From: Takakia lepidozioides
Lineage: Eukaryota; Streptophyta; Takakiopsida; Takakiales; Takakiaceae
NCBI GenBank assembly: GCA_030704615.1
Contig: CM060733.1
Coordinates: 35,712,001-35,776,000 of the forward strand
Reading direction: 5' to 3'
DNA: 64,000 bases
The stretch's first letter is position 1. Every line of letters starts with the position of its first letter. The notes beneath the pieces were generated by a model, which was given only the letters and a program-made list of their open reading frames with translations, was not told where the DNA came from and did not search any database. This document shows, in pieces, positions 54,082-64,000 of the stretch. The position numbers were made by a program, and so were the translations under genes.

Positions 54082-55341
54082 GTGACCCCTAGGCCTCTTT
54101 GGGCAGCGAGACCAAAAACCTTTGCTATACCACTTCCAGATTTCACGGAACCCACAACCGTAAAATTCCAACCACAGAAATGCATATACACTGATGGCTC
54201 CTTAAAAGATGCCCAAGCGGGTTATGGTATATATTTGGTTGGCACCAATACCAAAATATATAGCCATCTCCCTGGTCGCCAGAACATCCTACGAACGGAG
54301 CTTATGGCTATACATGATGCTGTCAAGTCTCTCCCCTACCAACCTACTTCAACATACTATTTATTTACAGACAGCTTGGTCTCCCTATACCTTCTCACCA
54401 ACCAAATTTGCATGCCATCATCACAGATTCACTATCCTGATATTACACTTATAAAAGGAATCGTCGATGTTGTATCATCTTTACCGCTGCAAATCCATAT
54501 ACACAAAGTTCGATCTCACACAGACATAATAGGTAATGACATAGCAGACCATCTTGCCCAACTTGGTGCTATACAGCCAATCATCAACCCCTCGACCAGC
54601 CCTATCCACCGGTCGCACACATACCCGTTTTGGCTCATCTCAACAAGGGCTAGATTCCCGACCATAGCACCTATACGGAATCTGCACACACACATTCAAG
54701 GCGAGACCAAACTACTTATACAAGAATCCCGCACCTACAGAAATTCGTACATATCTAAGTGGGTCTTGTCCCCACACCTGCTACATAGTATGTCCAATCA
54801 TTTTTGGACATCCCCCAGGGTTACCGATGCACAAATCAAACAAACTTTAAAATTTTGGTATGGTCAATACATGGGCAATCAACGACGGAACTTGTTCTGG
54901 CCATTATTATACCCCAATAAACACTGCGTGTTATGTTCATCCCAAAATCCCCAAATAGATACATGGCCACACTTACTTATCCACTGCAACCACCCCATAA
55001 TACATGGATTGCGGGTAACCAGACATAACCAAGGAATTAGACAACTCCACAAAATTCTCACTTCACATCCAAAATCCAGATTGTTTAACCTCATCAATGC
55101 AGGCACATTCCAAGGTCGCCCACCGGACCACACCATAACCCCCATGGCTCCTACCGTGTATATGCTCCCAAGGACACCCGTGCCTTTGTCTAGCAAGACT
55201 ATGCCAAGATATTTTGCCAGTCCAGGGACTTCCTATACAGGCATTGCCACCGACAGAACCGCTTCCATCCGTCTCCTAATAATCTGTTGGACAAATCTTC
55301 CAGCATTGCTGAATTGTACGGGTCAATTGTTCTATGCCTAG
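54082..55341 (+). CDS. LINE ORF2: RNase H domain and C-terminal zinc-binding region
   Basis: 419 codons open to the stop at 55341 (the true start is within ORF2, so the ATG-less left end is nominal). RNase H motifs in order: KCIYTDGSLKDAQAGYGIYL (first Asp), ILRTELMAIHDAV (Glu), YYLFTDSLVSLYLL (second Asp), VRSHTDIIGNDIADHLAQLG (His and final Asp). It removes RNA from the cDNA hybrid in elements that carry it. Further on is HCVLCSSQNPQIDTWPHLLI followed by HC, a zf-RVT-like C-x2-C...H-x3-H/C cluster usual at LINE ORF2 ends. The frame is uninterrupted and all catalytic residues are retained. Confidence 0.82.
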   Translation: MTPRPLWAARPKTFAIPLPDFTEPTTVKFQPQKCIYTDGSLKDAQAGYGIYLVGTNTKIYSHLPGRQNILRTELMAIHDAVKSLPYQPTSTYYLFTDSLVSLYLLTNQICMPSSQIHYPDITLIKGIVDVVSSLPLQIHIHKVRSHTDIIGNDIADHLAQLGAIQPIINPSTSPIHRSHTYPFWLISTRARFPTIAPIRNLHTHIQGETKLLIQESRTYRNSYISKWVLSPHLLHSMSNHFWTSPRVTDAQIKQTLKFWYGQYMGNQRRNLFWPLLYPNKHCVLCSSQNPQIDTWPHLLIHCNHPIIHGLRVTRHNQGIRQLHKILTSHPKSRLFNLINAGTFQGRPPDHTITPMAPTVYMLPRTPVPLSSKTMPRYFASPGTSYTGIATDRTASIRLLIICWTNLPALLNCTGQLFYA

Positions 55342-56127
55342 GAGCTTGTTCCATCTTAGTACACTTGATTCATTTCTTCCGTATAGTTTCAATGTCCTTC
55401 GCTGCCGTCTTCCCCTTCCAGATTGCCGGGAAGCGTCTTAGACCTGATAACAGCGGCATGGGTCAACATTGACATCAACAGGCTTGTTAATTGGTTATGC
55501 AATGCTGAAGAACCAGCCAATGAATTTCCGCGTGTACTTTCCGATATGGTTCCTTAAAGGCAAGGAACCAAAAGTAGGAAATTTGGTTGAAGAGCTATGC
55601 ACACGTGATGGATTGGATATGGATCGCCCTGCGGATGGCGGAAGCGGAATTGATCGAGCACGGTGGTCTGGACGTCTGGACTCGGCAGTATTTTTCCTTG
55701 TCCTTTTGTTGGGGTACAATTCATTATCTGTATGTAGGCTTACTTAGAGGACATTGAGGTTTCTAAGTGGGGCTTCGTTTGGGAGTGAGGTTGCAAGGAG
55801 TGAGAACCTCTCTCTATCAATAGCCAACATCGCACTCTCTTTTGGTGTCTCCCATGTCTTCTGCCTGGCATAGGGTCCACGGAGCTTCTAAATTTTTGAC
55901 TGCGACGCAGAGTGTACTTAAAAGGTGCGAGGACCAACTAAAAGATTAACTGTGCCCATTCACCAGGTGTACTGTCCCAGGTTGCAAGGAGACACTGACC
56001 TTCTCCAATGCCGACGCGATGTCTGTATATACTTATAGCACCGGTTCGGGCTGGATCACAACTGTGAGGGCTTGAGAAGGGCAAATTAATAAGAACAGGA
56101 AGCCTAAACCCCTTTGGCAACAATCTT
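55342..56127. other. Spacer after the LINE
   Basis: Contains a 92-codon plus frame (55469-55747, MTSTGLLIGYAMLKNQPMNF) whose C-terminal third is hydrophobic (FFLVLLLGYNSLS). It has no recognised homology and could be chance. No poly-A tail or target duplication of the LINE is evident. Confidence 0.3.
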
Positions 56128-56535
56128 ATGAAGAGTTTCAGAGAGAAAACCTCGCTTGCAACAGTGGCCCAGTCTAACCGGGTGACAAAACGTGCAGCGC
56201 AGGGGACATCATCTGCTCAACCAGCAGGGGCTCTTGCAGGAGCACTAGCTGAGCTGCAAACAGCAGCTTCATCTGTTAGGACCTCCATGGAGGCTGGCAT
56301 GGACAGACTAACTGTAAGCACTAATGAGCTTTTGGATACTGTTACGGGCACCTCATATACAAGACAAAATCCAGGGTTCCAAACACCTCTTCCTTCACAG
56401 CAGTTGAGAGTCCAGCCAGCACTTGAAAGGGAAGAGTTCCCACAATGGCAGGCCCAGTTGGGGAGGGTAGGAGAATTGATACAACATGTGGAAAGCTTAC
56501 ATGCGGAGGCGTTGGAGGTGATCCAGACGTACTGA
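56128..56535 (+). CDS. Hypothetical 135-residue helical protein
   Basis: ATG 56128 to stop 56535. Composition is Ala/Gln/Glu-rich with heptad-like spacing (GALAGALAELQTAASSVRTS; LGRVGELIQHVESLHAEALE), suggesting helical or coiled-coil structure. No signal peptide or membrane segment. It lies just upstream of the Y3IP1-like gene on the same strand but in a different frame, and its stop is about 100 bases before that gene's start. It could be a small gene, the last exon of an upstream gene, or a transposon remnant. No family is recognised. Confidence 0.3.
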   Translation: MKSFREKTSLATVAQSNRVTKRAAQGTSSAQPAGALAGALAELQTAASSVRTSMEAGMDRLTVSTNELLDTVTGTSYTRQNPGFQTPLPSQQLRVQPALEREEFPQWQAQLGRVGELIQHVESLHAEALEVIQTY

Positions 56536-56632
56536 GTGACATGGATGAATAATCCTAAAGTCATCACAAGCGCCCTTTGAGACTACACACTCTGGGTGGG
56601 ATAGTATCTCTGGCGCTCCCTTCAGCGGAGCT

Positions 56633-58978
56633 ATGGCGTCCTCGTTACATCTCGCATGGCACCCACTGTCTTGCCCTTCTTCGCAGTCTTTCTCTAGTGT
56701 CCCGCCGGAGAGGCTCATGTCCGTAAGGAGAAATGTAGTCTCTTGGAAACCTTCGAGAAGTGGGGTATTTTGGCACCTCAGTGTCAGAGGAGGCCAATGG
56801 CGGAGGAAAATGCAGAAGAAGGAGGAAGGGGACGGCACAGGGATATGGTGGCAATCGGTTCAAGCGACTCCCATTCTAAGAAGAAAGAAGGCAAGGGCCA
56901 TGGATGACGAGAGCGCGGAGGTGTCGAGTGTGGCTACTTCGGAGAAGCTGGGTCCTGCAGAAGAAGACGACCAAGCCAATGTGGCAGAAATTCTTAGGGC
57001 ATGCTCTCTCTCTCTCTCTCTCAAACACACACAATTTTTGAGGCCTGCAATTCGATCACACCATGTTAACAGCAACCAATGAAAATTTCTATGCGGGCAT
57101 AACCAATGTAGCATTCGTTGGGTTCTCGCTCTCTCCCTCTCTCTCTCTCACTGTGTGTAGCAGTGCTATTGCGGCCACACGTTATTTTGAAGTGGAGGAT
57201 TCGGCTTTGGTTGTCAGGTCAATGCCCAGCAAACTCTGAATCCTCTGCAACTGAAAATCACTGTGGCTGTGCACAAACGCAATGCAATTTAGGGGCTAAG
57301 CGTTTATCCCTGTGGATTAAAATTCAACGCCCGACTCAGGTAGGTGCATAGTGTCCAGGAGTGACCATCCCCTCAAATTGTGCTAGCCATCTTTCGGTGA
57401 ATTTGTCGGTGTGGTCTCTCTTAAACACTGAATATTCACATTGCTTCGCACGCTGTAACCCCAGAAAAAGGAAACTTGAGAACAATTTGTCTGCAAGTAA
57501 AGTTCTTTGTTGTTCAATTTTCCTATCAATCTTCCTATCCTAATGTGATCATAAGAGGAGGAAAGAGCTTATTTGCAGGCATTTCCCTGGGCACCTTTTG
57601 TTCTGGTGTAGCACTAGACTTGTAGCTGGCAACCGGGGATGGTTAAATTAACAGGATTCTTGAAAAGCTAAAATCCATAACATGATTTTTTTAATACTGG
57701 GAAGAGTAGAGTAAACTAAACTGTTTGTGTGGTGTGGGCTATGGATGCAAATTGCTCCATACTCTTGTCAATTTTCTTGGCAGCAATATGAAATTTCTAC
57801 TGGATTTGTATTAAGAGCTCAAAGGTCACCTTTCAGACTAGAATACAAATCCATGTCCTGAGCCACTCAAATAGCTTCAAAGGCGTACCTAATTTGTGAC
57901 ATCTCAAACATGAAATTATGTGCATCACATGCAGAAACAAATATCCTTCTTTGGTTTCTGGGACCAAATCTGCTGATGTATTTGCAGATTTTGGAGCTTT
58001 TGAAGAAAAAAAGGGATATGAGCTTTGCAGAAGTAAGTCTCTCGCTCGATGCTGTGTCTTCTCTGAACCTGAATTCTGAGTTGATTTGCATGCCATTCTG
58101 GACAGATCAAGAAAGCCAGGACCAATTCTTGTTTACCATGGTAAATCAAGCCCATGGAGCGAGCCTTCGGTTATGGCATCGGACCCCATGCCACGACTCT
58201 CTACCATAACTGTCTTATTGTGTCAACCCCGCCCGCACTTGCTTGCCCCTTTTTTTCTGCATCCAACGAAAGGTCAAAAGCCACAAGCTATCACAAGGGT
58301 TAGAATTCACCAGTTCTGATGGTTTGTTCTGTGTGTTCATCATCGAATGTCATAGCTGGATCCAAATTTTTCTGCAGCTGTGTGATTTCATTTGAAACCT
58401 TCTTTCCTATCTTTTTGACTAAGTCGTCAACTTGCTGGATTGCGGCTTGTAGGTTAGAGTGATGGGTATGTTCATATTTCACTGCTGATGATGACAGGTT
58501 AAGTTGACAATCATGATAGAAGATCCACGTGACATCGAGCGGCGCAAGGAACTTGGTATTGAGGATGAGCGTGGCTGCTCTCGCGAAGATATGGCAAATG
58601 CTCTTGTAGAGGTAAGACTGCCTCTCTCGCTAACATGCACACAACGGTCGCAAAGTTATACACCACACAATTTGTGTTCCAATAAGAACTAAATGTCCAA
58701 AGTGGGAAGTGGTTGGCCTGGCTTGAAAGATCATGCAAGCTCAATTAACTAACAAGCTTATACATGGAGTCCACAGCCACAAGGAATCACATGTATGACT
58801 CAAGGGTCTGGCACACTGTGTATGGCTACAAGATAGTAAACTGTTGAAAGTCATGTTTTATCCTAACTGACATCTGACCTGCACTTATGTTTGAAAAGAT
58901 TAATGAAGGAAGGATGCCAGCGGATCGAGTTGTGCTACAAGAGCTTACAAAAGAGATGCTCGCTTGGCCAAATCTTGA

Positions 58979-59016
<38 letters not shown>

Positions 59017-61261
59017 CCTGGTTTGGACTGAGATCAAAAGGTGTTTTCCCAACACCAAGAGATCTGTGAAACATTCAATTCAGAAGTGGCACATAGAAAA
59101 ATTCCAAAATGAAGAGGTCAAGGCTGAGTATGTCCAGGCCTTGCAAGAGGCTCTTTTTGTCCACTCACGCCAAGACCTTCACTCTCGCTCTGGCAATACA
59201 AGAGATGAAGTCGAAAGAGCAGTGGATTCTTGGGACAATTTCATCTCCTCTGTGGCTGACAAAATCATTGGGAGGAAGCCATTGTCTGCGGTAGAGCTGT
59301 TGATTGGTGGACCAATGAGATTAAACTCAAGATAGCTGAGAGACGAGTCCTCTATAAAGAGTGCTGCAATGTGAAAACCAACAAAGAATTGTGGGCTAAG
59401 TACTACCAGATCCGCAAAGATATCAATCAGCTTGTAAGGTCTCAGAAGAAATTATACTGGGACAAGCTATACGGTGAAATAAACTCAAACCACCATTGTG
59501 GTAATGACAAGAGATTCTGGTTGGCCCTTCAACGTTTATACAAGCCAAAAAACTGTCAGCAAGTACAAGCGCTGAAGACTACTAAGGGTGCAGCGGTCAC
59601 TTCAACGGTTGACATTGTCAAAACCTTTGAAACCCACTACAGTATCCTTGGCAGAATTTCTAGGTCTAATGAGGGGTCCTCCGAAGAATGGAAGGACACA
59701 GTTGGAAAAACTGTTCCTATGATTCAAGACAGCCCTGATGAACTTCAGTATATTTCAAAGAGTTACAACGCGGCCATTAGTTCTTCTGAGATTGTGGAAG
59801 CAATTGAGCATTTAAACGGATATAAAGCTGGTGGACCTGATGGCAATCAAGCACGGTGGCGATCCCACGACAGAGGCCCTTGTACTTCTCTTTAACCTTA
59901 TCTGGAGGACTCAAATGATCCCCTTCCAAAGCCATGTCTATTGCCAGGAAATTGTCTGATGAAAATGAAGTTAGGCAGAAAACTTCCTTGAACTTGTTTC
60001 CAGTCTGTGACATGGGGGAGGACATCATGGATGACCTCAAGGGTCTACCCACTCTCGGAACTAGACTGAAATTTAAACTCAGGGCGGGAAGGCTACTTTT
60101 GAACAGCAAACAGAAGCAAAGAGGAAAGGGAGAGTGCAATTGCCCGTTGTGTGGGCAACCTGAAGCCAATATTCATTTTCTGGTTCATTGTCCGGGGTTC
60201 TCTCACCAGAGAGATGCTCTCCTCAAATCTATCAAGGGAATTGGTACCTCTGTTTACCATCTTTGAAAGTCTCGAGGCTGAGCCAAAAGCCCAGGCCCTT
60301 TTGGGGCCTAGTTATTGGGCAAACCACACACTGCAGATTGATGCTTGTGTGAAGGGATTTCTAGAGGATATCCGAAAAACCCGGATCAATTGTTTATTCC
60401 AAGGTAAGTCTTACTACCGGCGTCAGCCCCTGACAAAGGTAGATTCTGTCCCTTTGTGTTCCGCTCAAACTGGGCTCGGGGTCAATGGCCACGAGGCTAC
60501 GACAAACAACGTCTTATGAGTACATTCTCTTTCTCTCTTCCTCTTCATGTTATAAAGTTTCTCTGTTTCTTTTTTCTCTTTTCCTTTCGGTTCTACTGTT
60601 TGGTTTCACTTTGTCAAGTTCCTTGGGCAGTGTGGTGGTTCTAACAGCAGTAGGGGCTAGGAATTTGCAGGAAGAGCTTAGTACATTGGATCCTGCAGCT
60701 AGCCCCTATGCAAAGGTGACCCCTACAGGTGTGGACCCCAAGTTGGCTGCTCAGCGGGCACGAATAGACTGGGACACAGCAGCTGAGATTGAAAGTGGAC
60801 AGGGTGGTAAAGACCTCAGTGACATGGTACCTCCTGCAGTGGTAACGTTCTTTTCTTCAATTCACTCTCCACACAGAATATATATTAAGCTTCATACTAA
60901 AATGTCAATGCCAGCCCCTCAGTTGAGTCTTAAAATTCATGGAAGCAGATTTTCCTCAGCTGACAAGAAGACAAAGCAACTTTAGGCTGGGATTCATGGG
61001 TGGGCTGTCTGCAATAGAGTTGTAACTGTATGGTTGGTGTGCGATCCTAAACGAGACCAGCAAAAATATATATGATGTTGCTTGATTAACCTGGAATCAG
61101 AGATCCAGTGTTCACATCAGTCCACAGAGACATTTTAGCCCTGAATGTGTCATTGATGTCGTGAAATGCAGGGCTTCAGCTTGCTATACATCGTCAGCTT
61201 CATCCCTGTCATCATTGTGGTGGTGGTTATCCTGATCCTTTTCTTCAACTCTCTGCAATGA
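56633..61261 (+). CDS. Y3IP1: Ycf3-interacting protein 1-like (PSI assembly), chloroplast
   Basis: Exons: 56633 to about 56980 (donor uncertain), 57988-58032, 58498-58611, 58899-58979, 60671-60841, 61172-61261 (stop). The last five are all in phase 0 and sum to 501 nt. The N-terminus MASSLHLAWHPLSCPSSQSF is Ser/Arg-rich and lacks acidic residues, as in plastid transit peptides. It continues through an acidic region, ILELLKKKRDMSFAE, LTIMIEDPRDIERRKELGIE, INEGRMPADRVVLQELTKEM, AWPNLE, YAKVTPTGVDPKLAAQRARI, VPPAV, and a C-terminal membrane segment ending LILFFNSLQ. From memory this matches Arabidopsis Y3IP1/CGL59, a thylakoid partner of Ycf3 in photosystem I assembly. The length (~280) fits. 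The fifth intron carries a LINE fragment. An undetected exon between 56980 and 57988 is possible. Confidence 0.6.
57001..57150 (+). repeat. CT microsatellites
   Basis: (CT)n runs at about 57004-57022 and 57121-57148, directly after the first Y3IP1-like exon. A longer one, (TC)~15, lies at 58980-59012 beginning at the donor of the AWPNLE exon. Confidence 0.8.
59060..60530 (+). mobile_element. Internally deleted LINE copy in intron 5 of the Y3IP1-like gene
   Basis: Same family as 29244-31631. It extends further 5' (59066-59335 encodes an ORF2 linker, EVERAVDSWDNFISSVADKI, and is followed by stops). It shares [19 protein letters not shown] and the domain-1 block up to AGGPDG near 59840. It then jumps at about 59930 to sequence equivalent to 31030 of the first copy, removing about 1.3 kb including the catalytic RT core. 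It ends with the same 3' terminus, GTCTTATGAGTACA, near 60523. The zf-RVT region ([20 protein letters not shown]) is kept. No clear target duplication; flanks are CT-rich. Confidence 0.82.
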
Positions 61262-62795
61262 GAAAGGATTTGGACTCCTGGAAATAATCCTTTTCAACAG
61301 TTTTGGAGACCTTATTGCTGAGTTTTCACAAATTGTCAACGTTACAACATAGTCAAAATGATGTACTAGATATACATTTCTCCAGTTGAGAAGCCCTGGA
61401 GGCTGAACCAACTTGTACACTAATGAGAATCTTTCACCGATCATGTGTTCCATATGTACTGCATCTTTTTCAGTCTTCCACCAGCCAAAGAGAGATTGTA
61501 TGTTTGAAAAGAATTTACAGAGATGCATGATGGTAATCCAACTTAACTCATGTGGACAATTGACCTTCCTGGGAAGGGTAGAATATTGGGCTCAGTCAGC
61601 ATGTTTTGTACGAAAAAACATATGGTTGTCTTCACTGGACAGGCAGCTGCTTTCTCAAGATAATGAAGCAATTAGTTATACATGGAAAATACTAGTCCAG
61701 GGGTCAAATTGGAGAGAAAGAAGCAGGAAAATTTATAACCCCTGAGGACATTTTTTCAAGTAGCATTTGGTAGACAAAAATGCCACTAAAGGTCTGCTGG
61801 ATTATTTCAAGCTAGACCCTCTATTGCGAACATAAGAGCCATGATGAACAAGTAGCTTGTGTTCTTGGTCTTGCTTTAATAATCTAGGAGATACTTAAGA
61901 TTTGTGTGAAGCTAGAGCAACAGGTCCTAAAACTGGGAAAAGATCTCGATTGCAAGAAGGAGAGACTGACATTCCAGGTTCAGCTGCTAGTGAGTTAGGC
62001 TAGTGTTAGTAGGATATTTCAATACTCGGGAGAAAATCCAAGACTGCTACATATTTCACCACCTCTATTTCATCCTTGGCCCAGATGTGCAGGATGGGAG
62101 CTCAGAGAGGGGTCCCCAAATAACCTATTTTATAACAGACTATGACATCATGCTGGAGAGCTATGGTCCACAGACACTTATACCAAATATATATTTGAGG
62201 AAGATAGAAAAATAATTAAGATTGTTGCATTCACATAAGGCTTGCCCTTCCACTTACTTACACACGAACACTACAATCATAACTGTATACATATACCTCG
62301 TTGGCTCCAACACTCATACTAATAGTAAGCTGGTGTATCAAAACATTGTTATCCTTTGCAGTGCAACGCGCCATACAGGCGAGCTTGTGGATTGCACCAT
62401 TGTTGAAAACATCTGTAACTTCTTGCTGCGGTTTCCCTGATTTTACTCTTTCTGTAGAATACACTACCAACAATCACACAACAAAATAAGACAGCATTCT
62501 CAGAATGTCAGACCAAACTCTATTATATGCCTCTTGTGCACAGGTTTCCGTAGGTCACAGAAGTCACACTTCATCATCCTACCTAACAGGCCCAGCTTCC
62601 ATGTATCTCTCAAGAGATTGAAGTTTAGTCCTTCACAAGTTTGTCAGAAAATAAACAAGATGCAGAGATCATGGCGAGTTGCTTGAGAATTTGTTGTCCC
62701 TAGTTATCCCTAGTTATCCCTACAAGACAGTCAGGAAGCAAACAATCCTCCAATAGCAAGCACGTGGACAGCAAAAATAGCTGAGAAGGAAGTAC
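61262..62795. other. Intergenic region, no gene seen
   Basis: 3' flank of the Y3IP1-like gene (plus) and presumed 3' side of the CWC15-like gene (minus). I looked for the CWC15 C-terminal exons on the minus strand here and did not find them. Only short, unconvincing frames. A TAGTTATCCC direct repeat occurs at about 62701-62720. Confidence 0.45.
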
Positions 62796-63654
62796 CTTTC
62801 ATCAGAATCACTTTTGGTCTCCACATCAGAGTCATCAGCATCTAAATTTTTTATGGCCAGCCTGTCCTCTGTATCCCGTTTTGATCCTGCACAGAGAAAG
62901 CCATGTACCCCTTTCATTACATCACAGAAAAACAAGAACCCACCATGCACCTCCTTCCCCTATAAGTGTTTGTTAACCCCGTCAACCCACCATCCAGACA
63001 CAAGCCCCAAGATTATCTGTGTACCAACAATCCACAAAATTGCACCATAGCAGAATGAAAGTCACCTTCTAAGTCTTTCAGAATTCTCCTTCCTGCGATC
63101 CAGATCATCTGCTGCCAAACCCACTTCCTAATTGAAAGCACCATGTTAGATCTGATGTCAATTCTTCAGCCCAAAGAAAAAGTGGCGAGGTAGATAATTG
63201 GCCTTGGCTCCTTCAATCCACTAAGCCAGGTCAGTATGGCAGTCAAGCTCACCCCTTTCAGGCGGTAACAACACCTGCTGAGTAATGATCATGTGCATCA
63301 AACATCTTAGTATATATATACATATACACCCACATATATAGGTTCAAAATTTCCGGAGTTGGAAACTCTGCATACCAAGAAGCAGCGGTCAGGGAAATGA
63401 ACTATGTCATTAAACCCAACATAAAGCGGCCCTGGAATCAACAAGGAGTTCCCTTTGAAAATTAGCACACATGTCCAAACATAGACGAACTCAACTACTG
63501 AAGTGAAACGGAAAGAAAAAATTGAAAGTAGGGAAGCTGACCTGAGTAGCCTCTATCCTTGGAGGCTACTCCAAAATGGCGGCGTTCCCGGCCCTGAAAC
63601 TCTTCCGTCAGGTCTCTCTTTCTCAAATCATCAGAGGTGTCTTGGCCACCTTTC
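62796..63654 (-). CDS. CWC15: CWC15-like spliceosomal protein, three internal exons (partial)
   Basis: Minus-strand exons with consensus borders. 63654-63542 encodes DDLRKRDLTEEFQGRERRHF then ASKDRGYS. 63123-63066 (acceptor choice at 63123 or 63127) encodes ADDLDRRKENSERLR. 62886-62796 encodes SKRDTEDRLAIKNLDADDSD then VETKSDSDE. The order 'LxxELEERERRHF, SKDKSY, SKRDxEDR, DADDSDV.KSD' is that of plant CWC15, a small component of the NineTeen/Prp19-associated spliceosome. The first exons (MTTAARPTW...) lie beyond the right edge. The C-terminal exons, which should encode the Lys/Glu helix and the RRWDDDVVF block, are not found downstream. The phase between the second and third exon also does not close, so a missed micro-exon or a decayed copy is possible. 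Confidence 0.65.
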
Positions 63655-64000
63655 CTGTGGTAGTACAATACAAACGGTCATCAACTCGATATTCGTAACT
63701 CCAAACTAGATGGATACACCTAGCCTAGGACTACCTTAATTCAAAGACAGGACCACAATAACTGAGAGCGAAGAATGGGGGAAAATGAACCCCAATCTCG
63801 TCTCAGACCTCAAGCAAGGCATACAGACACGACCATTCCCTGCAGGAATTCTGACCAAAGAAAACCTAGGGACAATTGAAGCCTAAAACCTAATCTAAGC
63901 TCAGACCTCACGCAAAGGCATAAAGTCTGCAGGACACTTGACCCACAATTGAACAGATTACATGACGATGGTGAGGAAGCAAAGCCACATACAACAGTAC

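Larger units (their letters stand above)
41290..55341 (+). mobile_element. LINE with AP endonuclease, RT, extra domain and RNase H (decayed)
   Basis: Ordered on the plus strand: ORF1-like pieces, a long A/C-rich spacer, AP-type endonuclease, reverse transcriptase, a methyltransferase-like block, RNase H, and a terminal Cys/His cluster. Several stops and frameshifts break ORF2. The extent of the element is inferred from strand and order only. The 6-kb spacer between ORF1 and ORF2 is unusual and could mean nested or adjacent elements. No terminal repeats, poly-A tail or target duplication was found. Confidence 0.55.

Noticed and set aside
59060-59110. Target-site duplication for the second LINE copy
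   Set aside because: Flanking CT-rich sequence makes apparent matches uninformative; no exact repeat long enough to trust.
62258-62473. Minus-strand 71-codon frame as a possible CWC15 C-terminal exon
   Set aside because: It lacks the RRWDDDVVF-type conserved block and proper phase; no similarity to CWC15.

Overview
The window reads as nuclear DNA of a green plant lineage, most probably a streptophyte alga or an early land plant. I think first of a charophyte such as Chara, but that is inference. The reasons are an intron-rich hybrid histidine kinase of the plant cytokinin-receptor type, a chloroplast-targeted Y3IP1-like protein, a CWC15-like splicing factor, GT-AG introns throughout, and a heavy load of transposons and satellites. 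Nothing looks prokaryotic in organisation, although one gene has a bacterial/phage-type domain architecture.

Layout. 1-2970: decaying minus-strand coding pieces mixed with blocks of a degenerate GGGTTACA minisatellite. The left-edge exon is open off the end of the window and reads the minisatellite as Gly-Asp-Thr/Gly-Tyr-Thr repeats. 3334-6913 (minus): a MULE-type transposase with a SWIM zinc finger, one intron and one frameshift. 7847-16385 (plus): an eroded multi-exon gene joining a ParB/sulfiredoxin-like domain to a bacterial-type amino-methyltransferase-like domain. Its presumed first large intron (8159-12267) is almost entirely 34 copies of a ~116-bp satellite, each centred on a near-perfect hairpin. 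16640-19840: foldback sequence, a BED-type zinc-finger fragment with an inverted partial copy, and long GGGTTACA arrays. 20105-20243: a small A-tailed retroposon.

21691-33539 (plus): a CHASE-domain histidine kinase in 15 exons whose lengths sum to an exact 1050-codon frame. Its eleventh intron holds a 5'-truncated LINE (29244-31631) between 14-bp target-site duplications. 34900-55400: about 20 kb of transposon-derived DNA with extreme strand asymmetry. The plus strand is G/T-rich up to about 38.3 kb and A/C-rich from about 39.5 kb, so two units lie head-to-head around 39.5 kb. The plus-side unit carries a LINE with ORF1-like, AP-endonuclease, reverse transcriptase, a possible DNA-methyltransferase-like domain, RNase H and a terminal zinc-finger region, all broken by stops or frameshifts.

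56633-61261 (plus): a Y3IP1-like chloroplast protein, with an internally deleted copy of the LINE family from the kinase intron sitting in its fifth intron. 62796-63654 (minus): three internal exons of a CWC15-like splicing factor whose 5' end lies beyond the right edge.

The host genes (kinase, Y3IP1-like, CWC15-like) are functionally unrelated neighbours. The most unusual content is the ParB-methyltransferase gene with its hairpin-satellite intron, and the LINE with an extra domain between reverse transcriptase and RNase H.
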